Source of the DNA: Bacteroidales bacterium | GTDB lineage: Bacteria; Bacteroidota; Bacteroidia; Bacteroidales; UBA932 | Direction of reading: 5' to 3' | Assembly: GCA_017538685.1 (NCBI GenBank) | Contig: JAFYIK010000103.1 | Location: 1-25,926 of the forward strand | Length of the DNA stretch: 25,926 nt | Position numbers and translations under genes: made by a program | Shown here: in pieces, positions 12,390 to 20,143 of the stretch | Position numbering within the stretch: the stretch's first letter is position 1 | Layout of the letters: each line of letters opens with the position of its first letter | The notes under the pieces: generated by a model | What the model was told of the DNA's origin: nothing | What the model saw: only the letters and a program-made list of their open reading frames with translations | Databases searched by the model: none

Positions 12390-12566
12390 CTTTAGACGGG
12401 GGATGACACATCCCCCGACACCCCCTGCGGCCTTTCCGCCTTTCCGTATTTGCTGGCGCAAATACCCGGCCCGGCCGGTCGGCTGATGCCGACAACGTCG
12501 CTACGCTCCTCTATTCTACCTTCTATGGCGTGGAAGATAATTAATTGATATTCAACTACTTATCAA
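12390..12566. other. Gene-free region with three consecutive perfect hairpins
   Basis: No credible coding sequence. Three perfect hairpins follow each other. GGGGGATG/CATCCCCC (12398-12416) has a 3-nt loop. GTATTTGC/GCAAATAC (12446-12465) has a 4-nt loop TGGC. GTCGGC/GCCGAC (12478-12493) has a 4-nt loop TGAT. Between them lies a C/T-rich stretch. The density of perfect stems is far above that of the neighbouring sequence and suggests a structured RNA or a decayed repeat element. At its right end is one copy of the motif TGATNNTCAANNACTTA (12546-12562). Confidence 0.5.
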
Positions 12567-12598
12567 AATTAGGTCTCCCGTTTTAAGCACACCTCTTT
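12567..12598 (+). repeat. 32-nt direct repeat, left copy
   Basis: Starts AATTAGGTCT and ends CACCTCTTT, and matches 14329-14360 with 4 mismatches. It lies just outside the left arm of the 37-nt inverted repeat. After it, another 40 nt at 12599-12638 can be aligned without gaps to 14361-14400, weakly in the middle and perfectly over the last bases (CCCACGGC). Confidence 0.8.
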
Positions 12599-12603
12599 TT
12601 AGC

Positions 12604-12640
12604 AAAGTGCTGTGTTTAAACAAGTTAGCCCCCACGGCGC
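12604..12640 (+). repeat. 37-nt inverted repeat, left arm
   Basis: Starts AAAGTGCTGTGTTTAAAC and ends CCCCACGGCGC. It is the reverse complement of 14287-14323 with a single mismatch. The two arms bracket the FAD-dehydrogenase gene and its promoter, about 1.65 kb apart. Confidence 0.9.
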
Positions 12641-12672
12641 GAGGTAGGGCAGCCAAGACTATTGTGCCCAGC

Positions 12673-12705
12673 TTGTGGACTTTCGGGGAAAAGATGCTAT
12701 ATTTA
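12673..12705 (+). promoter_or_regulatory. Weak promoter of the FAD-dehydrogenase gene
   Basis: TTG (12673-12675), a 22-nt spacer and TATATTTA (12698-12705), one base off TAnnTTTG. The box ends 9 nt before the ATG, so the leader would be only a few bases. It lies inside the inverted repeats, so it would move with the gene. Confidence 0.35.
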
Positions 12706-12714
12706 CATATCGTT

Positions 12715-14268
12715 ATGCGTACTCTCGAACTCACTTGCCCGCTGGACCGGCCGCTAAGCCGGGAGGCCGTTCAGGCCCGCGTTGCCCGTCAGCTTGGGCG
12801 TCGCGACCTTACGGCTGTGGTGGTCAAGCGCAGCATCGACGCACGTGGGGAACCTGTCTACCGCTATAGGGTAGAGGTCTATGGCCCAGAAGAGCAATTT
12901 GAGGAGGCTCCGCTGGCGCCGTACCGCGACGTTCGCGACGCCGCTCCTGTGATCGTCGTCGGCGCCGGCCCCGCCGGGATGTTCGCCGCGCTGCGTCTGC
13001 TCACCCTCGGCCGCAAGCCGATCGTGCTCGAAAGGGGCAAGGACGTGCACGCGCGCAAAATCGATATGGCGCGGCTCTCCCGCGAAGGCGTCGTGGATCC
13101 CGACTCCAACTACTGCTTCGGCGAAGGCGGGGCCGGCGCATTTTCCGACGGAAAGCTTTACACGCGCTCCACGAAGAGGGGCGACAATATGGAGGTCCTG
13201 CGCAGACTGGTCCAGTTCGGCGCATCTCCTAACATTCTGATCGATGCGCATCCGCATATAGGTTCGGACAAACTGCCAGTTGTGGTCGAGAACATACGAA
13301 AGTGCGTTACGGACCACGGCGGAGAGTATCATTTCGGACAGAGGGTGGTATCAATTTCGAAAGGCGCAGACGGACGTTTTACCGTCGGTACTGCGACAGG
13401 TCAGAAGTTTGAGGCGGCGGCGGTCATTCTCGCCACCGGCCATTCCGCGCGCGACGTCTACGAAATGCTCTCCGCGGACGGAGGGGCGCTGGAGGCCAAG
13501 GGCTTCGCCCTGGGCGTGCGCGCCGAGCATCCGCAGAGCCTTATCAACTCCGCGCAGTTCCACGGCCGCTGGCATCCGGGTATGCCCGCCGCCGAATACA
13601 GTTTTGTCCAGCAGGTGGGCGGAAAGGGCGTTTTCTCCTTCTGTATGTGCCCCGGAGGCATCCTGGTGCCTTCTTCGACCGAACCCCAGACCGTCGTTCT
13701 CAACGGTATGTCCAACTCCGCGCGCAATTCCCGGTGGGCGAACGCCGGAGTAGTCGTTCAGATCGAACCTTCGGACATCCCGGGAGATTCGCCGTTCAAG
13801 TTGTACGATTTCCAGCAAAAGGTGGAACGCGATATGTACCGCGCCGTGCGTGAAACGCCGGGAGGTTCCGATATGAACCTGATGGCCGCTCCCGCCCAGC
13901 GTATGACCGATTTCTGCGAAGGGCGCCTCTCAGGGACCCTCCCCGAATCGTCCTATCATCCGGGAGTGGTGAGCGTCCGTCTGGACCAGGTCCTTCCTTC
14001 TCTGGTGGCCGACCGCCTCCGCAAAGCCTTCCCTCAGGTGCGCATCCGCGGATACTACTCCTCCGAGGCACTTCTCCTCGGCGTGGAGTCCCGCACCTCA
14101 TCACCCATCCGCATCCCCCGCGACCCCGACAGCCTCTCCTACGTGTCAGTTCCCGGCCTTTTCCCTTGCGGCGAGGGCGCCGGCTACTCCGGAGGCATAG
14201 TCTCCTCCGCCATCGACGGCCTCCGCTGCGCCGAAAAGGCCGCCGCAGCTGCTTCTCTAACTTCTTAA
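12715..14268 (+). CDS. FAD-dependent dehydrogenase, uncharacterised (COG2509-like)
   Basis: A 517-aa predicted flavoprotein. A small N-terminal domain (1-77) contains VVVKRSIDARGEPVYRYRVEVY. The FAD/NAD(P)-binding Rossmann motif is VVGAGPAGMFAA (81-92). The conserved family segments SNYCFGEGGAGAFSDGKLYTRS, ILATGHSARDVYEML and FSFCMCPGG follow, and near the C-terminus FPCGEGAGYSGGIVSSAIDG. This is the pattern of the widely spread but biochemically uncharacterised FAD-dependent dehydrogenases of COG2509, and the substrate is unknown. I chose the ATG at 12715 because the conserved N-terminus MRTLELTCPLDR begins there. An in-frame extension to 12607 would run through the promoter and the inverted repeat. 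The gene stands alone between repeats. Confidence 0.88.
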   Translation: MRTLELTCPLDRPLSREAVQARVARQLGRRDLTAVVVKRSIDARGEPVYRYRVEVYGPEEQFEEAPLAPYRDVRDAAPVIVVGAGPAGMFAALRLLTLGRKPIVLERGKDVHARKIDMARLSREGVVDPDSNYCFGEGGAGAFSDGKLYTRSTKRGDNMEVLRRLVQFGASPNILIDAHPHIGSDKLPVVVENIRKCVTDHGGEYHFGQRVVSISKGADGRFTVGTATGQKFEAAAVILATGHSARDVYEMLSADGGALEAKGFALGVRAEHPQSLINSAQFHGRWHPGMPAAEYSFVQQVGGKGVFSFCMCPGGILVPSSTEPQTVVLNGMSNSARNSRWANAGVVVQIEPSDIPGDSPFKLYDFQQKVERDMYRAVRETPGGSDMNLMAAPAQRMTDFCEGRLSGTLPESSYHPGVVSVRLDQVLPSLVADRLRKAFPQVRIRGYYSSEALLLGVESRTSSPIRIPRDPDSLSYVSVPGLFPCGEGAGYSGGIVSSAIDGLRCAEKAAAAASLTS

Positions 14269-14274
14269 TCCTTC

Positions 14275-14300
14275 AGCCCCCCCGTTGCGCCGTGGGGGCT
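14275..14300 (+). terminator. GC-rich hairpin after the FAD gene, possible terminator
   Basis: AGCCCCC (14275-14281) pairs with GGGGGCT (14294-14300) seven bases after the stop. No T-run follows, so it would be a weak or Rho-assisted terminator. Its right half belongs to the inverted-repeat arm 14287-14323. Confidence 0.4.
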
Positions 14301-14323
14301 AACTTGCTTAAACACAGCACTTT
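14287..14323 (-). repeat. 37-nt inverted repeat, right arm
   Basis: Reverse complement of 12604-12640 with one mismatch in 37. It begins GCGCCGTGGGGGCTAACTTG. Confidence 0.9.
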
Positions 14324-14328
14324 ACTTT

Positions 14329-14360
14329 AATTAGGTCTGCCATTTTTAGCGCACCTCTTT
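14329..14360 (+). repeat. 32-nt direct repeat, right copy
   Basis: Matches 12567-12598 in the same orientation with 4 mismatches (starts AATTAGGTCT, ends CACCTCTTT). It lies outside the right inverted-repeat arm, giving the order direct repeat, inverted arm, gene, inverted arm, direct repeat. Confidence 0.8.
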
Positions 14361-14418
14361 CGATTAACTGGCTGATAGTCAAACACTTATCTCCCACGGC
14401 ATCGCTGGAGGATTGTGG

Positions 14419-14457
14419 CCGCAACGTGAAACGTCGGCATTATCTCCGCCGTTGCGG
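14419..14457. repeat. Inverted repeat downstream of tsaD
   Basis: CCGCAACG (14419-14426) pairs with CGTTGCGG (14450-14457) around a 23-nt loop. It lies 20 nt past the tsaD stop. No T-run follows on either strand, so a terminator role is not evident. Confidence 0.5.
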
Positions 14458-14476
14458 GGAGCAGGGGCGAATAAAA

Positions 14477-15499
14477 CTAAAAATCTGCGATGCGGGAGAC
14501 GGGGGCGACGTCCAGAGGGCAGCGCTCCCCTGCGATATAGTGGAAATATCCGGCGATGGCGATCATCGCGGCGTTGTCGGTCGTGAACTTGAATTCGGGG
14601 AGATAGACGTTCCAGCCGCGTCGCGTGCCCTCTTCCATAATGCGTGAACGAAGGCCGCTGTTGGCGGACACGCCGCCGCCTATCGTGATCTCCTTGATAC
14701 CGGTCTGCTTCGCAGCTTTGATCAGTTTGTCGAGCAGGATGTCGATCAAGGTCTTCTGGAACGAGGCGCAGATGTCCTCCTTGTTCTTCTCCATAAACTC
14801 CGGATCCTTGGCCATTTCGTCGCGAACGAAATACAGCAGCGAGGTTTTCACTCCGCTGAAACTGTAATCCAGTCCGGGGATGTGCGGCTTGGCGAAGCTG
14901 AAACGCTTAGGATCGCCGAGTTTGGCCAGTTTGTCGATAATCGGGCCTCCGGGATATCCCAGCCCCATCATCTTGGAACATTTGTCGAAAGCCTCCCCCA
15001 CAGCATCGTCGATGGTCTGCCCCAGAATCTCGAAATCAAGGGGCGAATTGACCTTGACTATCTGCGAATTGCCGCCCGACACGAGCAGGCACAGATAAGG
15101 GAACGACGGCTCGCGTACGGGCACTCCCGGCTGGCGTACGAAACCCGCGAGAATATGGCCCTGGAGGTGATTGACCATCACCAGCGGCTTTTCCAGCGCG
15201 ATGCCGAGCGATTTGGCGAAGCAGGTCCCCACGAGCAGCGAACCCAGAAGGCCGGGGCCGCGGGTGAAGGCTATGGCGGAAATGTCCGAAGGCTTCACGT
15301 TCGCGCGGGAGAGGGCCTCGCTGACCACGGGCACTATGTTCAGCTCGTGCGCACGCGACGCCAGCTCCGGGACGACCCCGCCGAATGCGCGGTGTACGTC
15401 CTGGCTTGCGATCACGTTCGAAAGCAGCACCCTGTCCGCGATAACAGCGGCCGAAGTGTCGTCGCACGAAGACTCGATTCCGAGGATAATATCTGCCAT
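14477..15499 (-). CDS. tsaD: tRNA t6A37 synthesis protein TsaD
   Basis: Catalytic subunit that transfers the threonylcarbamoyl group to A37 of ANN-decoding tRNAs, with TsaB and TsaE. The 340-aa protein has the ASKHA fold and shows IILGIESSCDDTSAAVI at the N-terminus, GGVVPELASRAHELNI (40-55), TRGPGLLGSLLVG (79-91), metal ligands His111 and His115 in NHLQGHILAG, and GGGVSANSGLR near the end. An in-frame ATG at 15526 would add nine residues. I chose 15499 because families usually begin just before IILGIE and because a TAnnTTTG box (15508-15515) would start the mRNA between the two ATGs. It is divergent from tamB, and mtaB in that operon acts on the product of TsaD. Confidence 0.95.
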   Translation of the reverse strand: MADIILGIESSCDDTSAAVIADRVLLSNVIASQDVHRAFGGVVPELASRAHELNIVPVVSEALSRANVKPSDISAIAFTRGPGLLGSLLVGTCFAKSLGIALEKPLVMVNHLQGHILAGFVRQPGVPVREPSFPYLCLLVSGGNSQIVKVNSPLDFEILGQTIDDAVGEAFDKCSKMMGLGYPGGPIIDKLAKLGDPKRFSFAKPHIPGLDYSFSGVKTSLLYFVRDEMAKDPEFMEKNKEDICASFQKTLIDILLDKLIKAAKQTGIKEITIGGGVSANSGLRSRIMEEGTRRGWNVYLPEFKFTTDNAAMIAIAGYFHYIAGERCPLDVAPVSRIADF

Positions 15500-15507
15500 A
15501 GCGGGGT

Positions 15508-15540
15508 CAAAGTTAGCAATATTCATCGAATATTACTAAA
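15508..15540 (-). promoter_or_regulatory. tsaD promoter, overlapping the tamB promoter
   Basis: On the minus strand: TTTAG (15536-15540, imperfect -33), a 20-nt spacer, then TAACTTTG (15508-15515). The predicted leader before the ATG at 15499 is about 5 nt. Confidence 0.6.
15513..15539. promoter_or_regulatory. Near-perfect 27-bp dyad in the tsaD-tamB divergent promoter
   Basis: TTAGCAATATTC (15513-15524), centre ATC, then GAATATTACTAA (15528-15539). 11 of 12 positions pair. The two halves carry the -33 of one promoter and touch the -7 of the other. It may be an operator or simply the result of two promoters facing away over shared sequence. Confidence 0.65.
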
Positions 15541-15544
15541 TTTG
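15513..15544 (+). promoter_or_regulatory. tamB operon promoter
   Basis: TTAG (15513-15516, imperfect -33), a 20-nt spacer and TAAATTTG (15537-15544). The box ends 6 nt before the ATG at 15551, so the mRNA would be almost leaderless. A GGAGG sits at 15544-15548, too close to the ATG for a normal Shine-Dalgarno site. Confidence 0.6.
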
Positions 15545-15550
15545 GAGGAT

Positions 15551-18500
15551 ATGGCGAAAAATCGGGGCATAAAGATCATAGCTCGCATAATTGAAGCGAT
15601 AGCCGTGATCCTGGTTGCGGGGCTTCTGGTCCTGCACCTCCCTCCTGTGCAGAGCAGGATAGCCCTTAAAGCCGCAGACGCCCTGAACGAATCTATGGGA
15701 GGCAAGCTGTCCTTCGAAGGAATCAGGTTCGTGCCATTCAGGACCCTCGTGCTGGAAAATGTCGGCGTGATAGAAGAAAACCAGCCTGATGCCGACACCC
15801 TCCTCTTTGCCAAACGCATCAGCGCCACCTTCTCCCTCAAGGGCCTGCTCAAAGTGAAGAAAGACGGCCAGGGAGGAGTGTGGCTGGACCGCCTTCGCAC
15901 GGAAGGCCTGACGTTCGTCTATGTGCTTTTCGATGAGGACGAAGATGGTTACACCTGCAATATGACCCGCGCCCTCGGCATTCCGGAAGACCGCGAAAGA
16001 TACCCGGAGGCATTTCCGGACTTCTTCACGATAGGCAGAGTCGAGCTCAAGGATTCCAGGGTAAAAATGCTCCTTAAAAACAGCGACCTGGATTACTCCT
16101 ACACCGGGGTGGGCATCAACTGGAGCGACGTGGACCTTACGATTCCCCGGGCCAGGCTGAGCGATATGAAATACATCGGCGGCCGCTTCTCTATGGACAT
16201 AGACGAAATAAGCGCCACCGACAACTGCGGGTACACCCTGAACGCCCGGGGCCGGATGTCCACCGGCTACAACGAAGGCGCGCAGAAGCTGGGCCTGACG
16301 GAAGTGACGGACGCCCGCATCTGGGACAAATGGTCCGACCTGGACATCCCATACTACGCGATGCGCTACAGCCGCATCCTGGACTTCCAGGACTACATAA
16401 ACTGCGTGGATATGTCGCTCGAACTGCGCCGCAGCACGCTCGCGATGAAAACCATAGCCGCCTACGCCAACCATTTCGGCGACTGCCCGGTGGTCTTCGA
16501 CATACGCAGGGGCAAGAGCGAGGGCCCGGTCAACGACCTGCACGTCCGCGACCTCGAGCTCACCGACCGCTATAGCGGCACCTCGGCCGACCTTGACTTC
16601 ATTATGACCAACCTCATCCTCACTGATATGGAGCCGGAGGTCGCTGCCGAAGTGCGCTACCTGGACTTCACATCCCGCTCGCTGACCAACCTTATAAGCG
16701 CCTTCGCGCCCGATGCCGGAATCGACATATCCGGCTTCGCCAAGGACGTGCGGGCGAGGTACTCCGGCAGCGCGAGCGGCTGGATAACGCACCTGCGCAC
16801 GGACGGCTCCCTGATGACTAACTACGGCAACCTCCTCGTGAACGCCAGTACGCACAGGATCGACACCATCCCGGACAACCGCAACGCCTTCAGCTTCGAC
16901 GGCAAGCTCGCGCTCGAAGATACCGACCTCGGGCAGTTTATGAATATGGACGCCCTCGGCCGCACTTCGATGACCATCACCGCCGCGGGAGATTTCAACC
17001 ACGAAGTGACGCGCGCCAGGGTGGACACCTTCAAGATAGACAACATCCGCTACCGCGATTACACCTATAAAGGCATAAGGGGCAGGGGCACCTTCGACGA
17101 CGGCAAGTTCGACGCGAACATAATCAGCACCGACCCCTACGCCAACATCATCTTCATAGGAAGCGTGTCCACCAAAAAGAGTTCACGCGGCTTCTACTCC
17201 GCCCAGGGAACGCTCAACCTGATGAACCTTGACCTCGAAAAGACCGGGCTGGACAAGCGCGGCGGAGGCTCCACGGTCAGGGGAATAGTCACGGGGAACG
17301 CGGTTCTGGACACCCTCGGAAACATCTTCGGAAGGGTCACCGGCCAGAACTTCCGTTATCTCACGGACGAAGCGGCCAACGACATAGGCACCTTCACGCT
17401 AACCTTCAACGATATGTCCGAAAGGGGCTCATCCGGAACCGGCAACCATATTATGTTGCTCTGGAGCCAGCAGTTCGGAACGGCCTCCTACAGTTCGAGC
17501 ATTCCCGTGACCGAGTTCCCGAACTTCCTTCGCGAAGCGGTGCTTAACAAGTATCTCCCTTCGCTCACTGGCGAAGAGTACAAAGGCGGGAACGAAGGGC
17601 AGAACTTCACGATAGACGTAAAACTCGAGGACACGAGGGCGCTGCTCTCCCCTCTCAAGAAGGATATCTACATCAATTCCGGCTCGAGGATGAAGTTCTC
17701 TATGAGCAAGGCCGGCAACCTGGACGCATCGATAGAATCCGACAATGTCCGCATAGGCGACGTGCGCATCAAGGGCATAGAAATCAAGGGCAGCGAGAGC
17801 GCCAGGGCCTTCAGGCTCAGGACGGTCAATCCCGTCACGGTGAATCTCCCGGACATCCAGGTTTCGGACGTAGAGATCTCTTCCAGCCTGATGAGGGACA
17901 GCCTCACCCTCGACGCGTCCGCACTCAGCTCGCGAATCGAGTCGGCAAAGCTCTCGCTGGGCGCCGGCTTCTACCGCGACTCCGCCGATTCGCTCGCCAT
18001 CCGCGGACGCGTCGGCGATTCGAAGCTCGTGTTCGACGGCAAGACCTGGACCTTCCGCAGAGGAAGCGTGGATTATCACACCACAGGCCTTCTGAACGTG
18101 GACGATATGGGTCTTTACCTCGGAGACCAGACCCTCACGATAAACGGAGCTATGTCCAGCAGGGAGCCCGCAGAGATGAAGCTCACGCTCAAGGGCTTCG
18201 ACCTCTCAATCATAGACAGTTTCCTCAGCTCCGACGCCCTCGTGAAGATAGGCGGCCTGCTGAGCGGAGAAGCCCTCTACAGAACCCCCATCGAGAGCAA
18301 TGCCGGCCTGGATGTGGCGCTGGTCTGCCCCGATATCAAGCTCAACGGCGCTTCGACAGGCCGTATGACGCTCGATGCAAGTATGGACGACGAATACGAC
18401 AACCGCATCAGTTTCAAGGCTTCGCACTTCTCTCCTTCGGGAGTTGAAGACCTCCGCATCAGGCGCGACGAATCTCACCTGGACCTCAACTCGAAGAATC

Positions 18501-20143
18501 TCAAGGCCGTGATGCTGCTGGACAAGCTGGATCCAGCCCTGTTCCAGCCCATCGTGGCAGATGTGATCAGCTTCGGCAAAGGCTTCATCGACGGCAAAGT
18601 GAGAGTGGATTACAACCTCGGCACGGACAAGATAGACCTGAACAGGACCCACCTCACGATCGAGGATGAGCTTACCGTGATTCCGACCGGCGTCCGCTAT
18701 ACCCTCAATGGCACCGTGGACGGCGACAAAGAAGGTTTGCTCATCAAGGAGCTTAATCTGCTGGACTCCGTCGGCGGCAACGCTTCGGTGGTCGGACGCT
18801 TCAGCGAGCTTAACGCGACTCTCAGCCAGCTGCAGCTGATCAGCGAAAAGGGCAAGGCGGATATGTTCAACGGTCGCCTCTACGCCAGCGGCGACGTGGG
18901 CCTCACGATGGAAGAAGGCAAGGTAATGCGTCTCGGCGCCAGGCTCACAACCGCCCGCCAGGGCAATCTGACCATCTCGCTCGGAGGTATGGCGAAGCAG
19001 GAATCCGCCACCCTCACCTTCCTTCCGCCGCCCACCGACGAAGAGGAAGAGGAGGAAACCCTGAAAAAGTCCAAGGATGTGGTCAAAGCGGTGGAGCAGG
19101 AGCTCGAAGCGGAAGGTATGAGGCTGCTGGCAGACGTGAGCATAACAGCCACTCCCCAGGTCAAACTCAGCGCCGAGATCGACGCGGGCGGCGACAATGT
19201 CGTGACCGTGGGCGGCAACGGCACGGTGAAGGTAGGCTACGATTCGCGCACTGAAGAGCTGACGCTCGGTGGAGACTACGTCATAAGCGAGGGCCGTTTC
19301 AAGCTCTCCGCGGCCGGCATATTCAGCAAGGACTTCGACATCGCGGACGGCAGTTCGGTCCGCTTCGCCGGCGACCTTATGGACACGGAGCTGGACATCA
19401 CCGCCACCAACACGGTGAAGGCTTCGGTGGGCACGCTCATATCGGATACCACCTCCGTTTCCACCAGGCGCGACGTGATCTGCGGCATCTCCGTGAGCGA
19501 CCGTCTGCGCAATCCCAAGCTCCAGTTCAGCGTGGACGTGCCCGACCTCGACCCGACCACCGAAGCGCTCGTGCGCAGCGAACTGAACACTGAAGACAAG
19601 GTGCAGAAGCAGTTCCTGGCCCTCGTCGCGACCGGCTCCTTCCTGCCGGGCGACCAGAGCGGCATCAACAACCAGTTCGGCTCCGGCATCATCCTGAGCA
19701 ACCTCAGCGCGATCGCGTCAGGCCAGATAAGTTCCCTGCTGCAACGCGCCGGAATCCCTGTGGACCTGGGCGTGAACTACACGCAGAACGAAGCCGGCAA
19801 CGACATAGTGGACCTCAACGTCTCCACCCAGTTCTTCGACAACAGGGTCATCGTGAACGGTTCGGTGGGCAACAGGCAGTACAGCACCACCAGCGACGAC
19901 AACGTGGTGGGCGACGTGGACGTGGAAATAAAGATGGACAAGTCCGGCAGGCTTCGCGCGAAACTCTTCTCGCACTCTGCGGACGACTACACCAATTACC
20001 TCGACAATTCCCAGCGAAGCGGTGCCGGTATCTCCTATCAGAGGGAGTTCGACAATCTCTGGGATTTCATAAAGGGTATATTCAGCAGGAAACAACCCGA
20101 GCTCGAGACTCCTCCCGGGCAGCAGACACTCACGATAGAATGA
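15551..20143 (+). CDS. tamB: Translocation/assembly module TamB-domain protein
   Basis: A 1530-aa inner-membrane-anchored protein of the TamB/AsmA-like group, long beta-structured proteins that span the periplasm and serve outer-membrane protein assembly or lipid transport. One N-terminal membrane helix (about 13-30) is followed by an AsmA-like start (ADALNESMGGKLSFEGIRFVPFRTLVLENV) and a long repetitive beta-rich body. The C-terminal TamB domain (DUF490, about 1090-1500) contains DVSITATPQVKLSAEID, GNGTVKVGY and ISVSDRLRNPKLQFSVDVPDLDP. An acidic stretch PPPTDEEEEEE lies near 1160. I set the start at the ATG before the helix, since an upstream in-frame extension would run antisense through tsaD. 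It heads an operon whose next gene overlaps by 4 nt. The tsaD neighbourhood is, from memory, usual in Bacteroidetes. Confidence 0.92.
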   Translation: MAKNRGIKIIARIIEAIAVILVAGLLVLHLPPVQSRIALKAADALNESMGGKLSFEGIRFVPFRTLVLENVGVIEENQPDADTLLFAKRISATFSLKGLLKVKKDGQGGVWLDRLRTEGLTFVYVLFDEDEDGYTCNMTRALGIPEDRERYPEAFPDFFTIGRVELKDSRVKMLLKNSDLDYSYTGVGINWSDVDLTIPRARLSDMKYIGGRFSMDIDEISATDNCGYTLNARGRMSTGYNEGAQKLGLTEVTDARIWDKWSDLDIPYYAMRYSRILDFQDYINCVDMSLELRRSTLAMKTIAAYANHFGDCPVVFDIRRGKSEGPVNDLHVRDLELTDRYSGTSADLDFIMTNLILTDMEPEVAAEVRYLDFTSRSLTNLISAFAPDAGIDISGFAKDVRARYSGSASGWITHLRTDGSLMTNYGNLLVNASTHRIDTIPDNRNAFSFDGKLALEDTDLGQFMNMDALGRTSMTITAAGDFNHEVTRARVDTFKIDNIRYRDYTYKGIRGRGTFDDGKFDANIISTDPYANIIFIGSVSTKKSSRGFYSAQGTLNLMNLDLEKTGLDKRGGGSTVRGIVTGNAVLDTLGNIFGRVTGQNFRYLTDEAANDIGTFTLTFNDMSERGSSGTGNHIMLLWSQQFGTASYSSSIPVTEFPNFLREAVLNKYLPSLTGEEYKGGNEGQNFTIDVKLEDTRALLSPLKKDIYINSGSRMKFSMSKAGNLDASIESDNVRIGDVRIKGIEIKGSESARAFRLRTVNPVTVNLPDIQVSDVEISSSLMRDSLTLDASALSSRIESAKLSLGAGFYRDSADSLAIRGRVGDSKLVFDGKTWTFRRGSVDYHTTGLLNVDDMGLYLGDQTLTINGAMSSREPAEMKLTLKGFDLSIIDSFLSSDALVKIGGLLSGEALYRTPIESNAGLDVALVCPDIKLNGASTGRMTLDASMDDEYDNRISFKASHFSPSGVEDLRIRRDESHLDLNSKNLKAVMLLDKLDPALFQPIVADVISFGKGFIDGKVRVDYNLGTDKIDLNRTHLTIEDELTVIPTGVRYTLNGTVDGDKEGLLIKELNLLDSVGGNASVVGRFSELNATLSQLQLISEKGKADMFNGRLYASGDVGLTMEEGKVMRLGARLTTARQGNLTISLGGMAKQESATLTFLPPPTDEEEEEETLKKSKDVVKAVEQELEAEGMRLLADVSITATPQVKLSAEIDAGGDNVVTVGGNGTVKVGYDSRTEELTLGGDYVISEGRFKLSAAGIFSKDFDIADGSSVRFAGDLMDTELDITATNTVKASVGTLISDTTSVSTRRDVICGISVSDRLRNPKLQFSVDVPDLDPTTEALVRSELNTEDKVQKQFLALVATGSFLPGDQSGINNQFGSGIILSNLSAIASGQISSLLQRAGIPVDLGVNYTQNEAGNDIVDLNVSTQFFDNRVIVNGSVGNRQYSTTSDDNVVGDVDVEIKMDKSGRLRAKLFSHSADDYTNYLDNSQRSGAGISYQREFDNLWDFIKGIFSRKQPELETPPGQQTLTIE

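Noticed and set aside
12265..12486. Short plus-strand open frame over the tRNA and the hairpin region
   Set aside because: It translates the tRNA-Thr and its terminator. No ribosome binding site or conserved protein.
12607..12714. N-terminal extension of the FAD-dehydrogenase by 36 codons
   Set aside because: It would include the inverted-repeat arm and the promoter box, and its sequence is unlike the conserved N-terminus beginning at 12715.
12398..14457. CRISPR-like array
   Set aside because: The repeats are few, differ in type and orientation, and lack regular spacers. No cas gene is in the window.
14882..15550. In-frame upstream extension of tamB by 223 codons
   Set aside because: It lies antisense to tsaD and shows no conserved sequence. 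The ATG at 15551 is followed by the expected membrane anchor and preceded by a promoter box.
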